Shown here: positions 30,991 to 31,348 of the stretch, in pieces | Numbering within the stretch: position 1 is the stretch's first letter | Layout: each line of letters opens with the position of its first letter | From: Desulfurococcales archaeon | GTDB lineage: Archaea; Thermoproteota; Thermoprotei_A; Sulfolobales; NBVN01 | DNA: 31,348 nucleotides | Direction of reading: 5' to 3' | NCBI GenBank assembly: GCA_023255965.1 | Contig: JAGDWE010000016.1 | Span: forward strand, 1-31,348 | Translations under genes and position numbers: made by a program | The notes under the pieces: model-generated | The model's database searches: none | Told to the model about the DNA's origin: nothing | Seen by the model: only the letters and a program-made list of their open reading frames with translations

Positions 30991-31348
30991 GCTGACCTCC
31001 TCCCCGCTCTAAAGGGCATGGAATTCCCATCATCTATTCGGGGCTGCATCCCCCATCTGCCGGGTTGTCGGGCCAGGGATCCTCCACCTTAGCAATAGCT
31101 TTCCCTCTAATGTTTAGGCCCCTTTTGGGTCTCTATCAGCTTCTAATCCGCACCTAGGGCGCCTTTAATTTCCTATACCCGCTCTCGGCTAATTTCACTC
31201 CGCATATTGAGCATAATGAAGCCGTTTTCCCGGATCCACAACTGCTATAGGAACCCTTCCCTTAAGCCCCTGCTAATTAATCCAATGGCTAATTCCCCTA
31301 TATTCAAGCGGGAATGACGACTCGGTTAATAGCCGTAGTGAAGTGCCT
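30991..31348 (-). pseudogene. tnpB: Frameshifted tnpB (IS200/IS605 family) 3' part with right end
   Basis: Read from 31348 downward, three frames in turn give TnpB C-terminal pieces: 'VPIAVVDPGK', then after a one-base shift 'ASLCSICGVKLAESGYRKLK' (the first zinc-ribbon CxxC), then 'PRCGLEADRDPKGA' (second CG knuckle and the RuvC-III Asp of RD), then 'LNIRGKAIAKVEDPWPDNPA' with 'DGGCSPE' and a stop. One cysteine of the second pair is lost, and at least two frameshifts and one internal stop are present, so the nuclease is dead. The gene ends in the right-end module at 30991-31017 (AGAGCGGGGAGGAGGTCAGC on the minus strand). The element continues beyond the window. The rest of the gene-free stretch 30895-30990 only holds the dnaG upstream region. 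Confidence 0.75.

Noticed and set aside
1..31348. CRISPR array, cas genes, toxin-antitoxin or defence island
   Set aside because: No regularly spaced direct repeats were seen, and none of the genes belongs to a recognised defence family; the MazE-like domain is fused to PhoU and is a regulator.

Overview
The window looks like a chromosomal segment of a hyperthermophilic crenarchaeon (Thermoproteota, probably near Caldivirga/Vulcanisaeta/Thermocladium). The evidence is archaeal-type genes (bacterial-type DnaG primase of the archaeal form, family B DNA polymerase, archaemetzincin, a MazE-PhoU regulator, a stand-alone EMAP-II-type tRNA-binding protein, tungstopterin aldehyde:ferredoxin oxidoreductase), A/T-rich TATA boxes about 25-40 bases before many starts, a very GC-rich tRNA without an encoded CCA, and tight overlapping genes. 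The genus is a guess; the phylum is fairly safe.

Layout. 1-276: 3' remnant of an isoaspartyl-dipeptidase-like amidohydrolase. 300-3967: ABC-2 type exporter (ATPase plus two permeases) followed by a MazE-PhoU regulator. 3968-4307: promoter-rich gap with a probable 33-aa single-helix membrane protein. 4308-7025: overlapping trio of phosphoglycerate-dehydrogenase-like enzyme, class V aminotransferase and DUF89 phosphatase, a probable serine pathway operon. 7008-9668 (minus): HemK-like methyltransferase, MarC membrane protein, isopropylmalate/isocitrate-type dehydrogenase and a gamma-glutamyltranspeptidase remnant. 9669-10399: GC-rich graveyard of transposon ends. 10400-16556: YkgJ-like Cys-cluster protein, tRNA-binding protein, NAD synthase, pyruvate phosphate dikinase, GT39 membrane glycosyltransferase. 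16642-19199: MoeA, SurE and a 96-aa unknown. 19211-23515 (minus): GT2 glycosyltransferase, archaemetzincin, aldehyde:ferredoxin oxidoreductase and its ferredoxin-type partner. 24149-27225: Fe-dependent alcohol dehydrogenase, MobB fused to an Fe-S domain, tRNA-Ser(GCT), ferredoxin. 27287-30894: PolB facing DnaG. 30991-31348: broken TnpB gene running off the window.

How they fit together. MoeA and MobB serve molybdenum/tungsten pterin cofactor assembly, which the aldehyde:ferredoxin oxidoreductase needs; with the ferredoxins and the Fe-alcohol dehydrogenase they suggest aldehyde/alcohol redox coupled to ferredoxin. PolB and DnaG are replication or RNA-processing genes placed tail to tail.

The two signals I find most worth following are (a) five dispersed copies of a GC-rich hairpin module that I read as right ends (omega-RNA 3' ends) of dead IS200/IS605 TnpB elements, one still attached to a recognisable TnpB zinc-ribbon, and two further hairpins with compensatory base changes; and (b) three genes whose conserved N-termini lie upstream of any ATG/GTG/TTG, the best case (the aldehyde:ferredoxin oxidoreductase) showing a perfect Shine-Dalgarno six bases before an in-frame ATT. 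No CRISPR array, intact transposase or defence island was seen.
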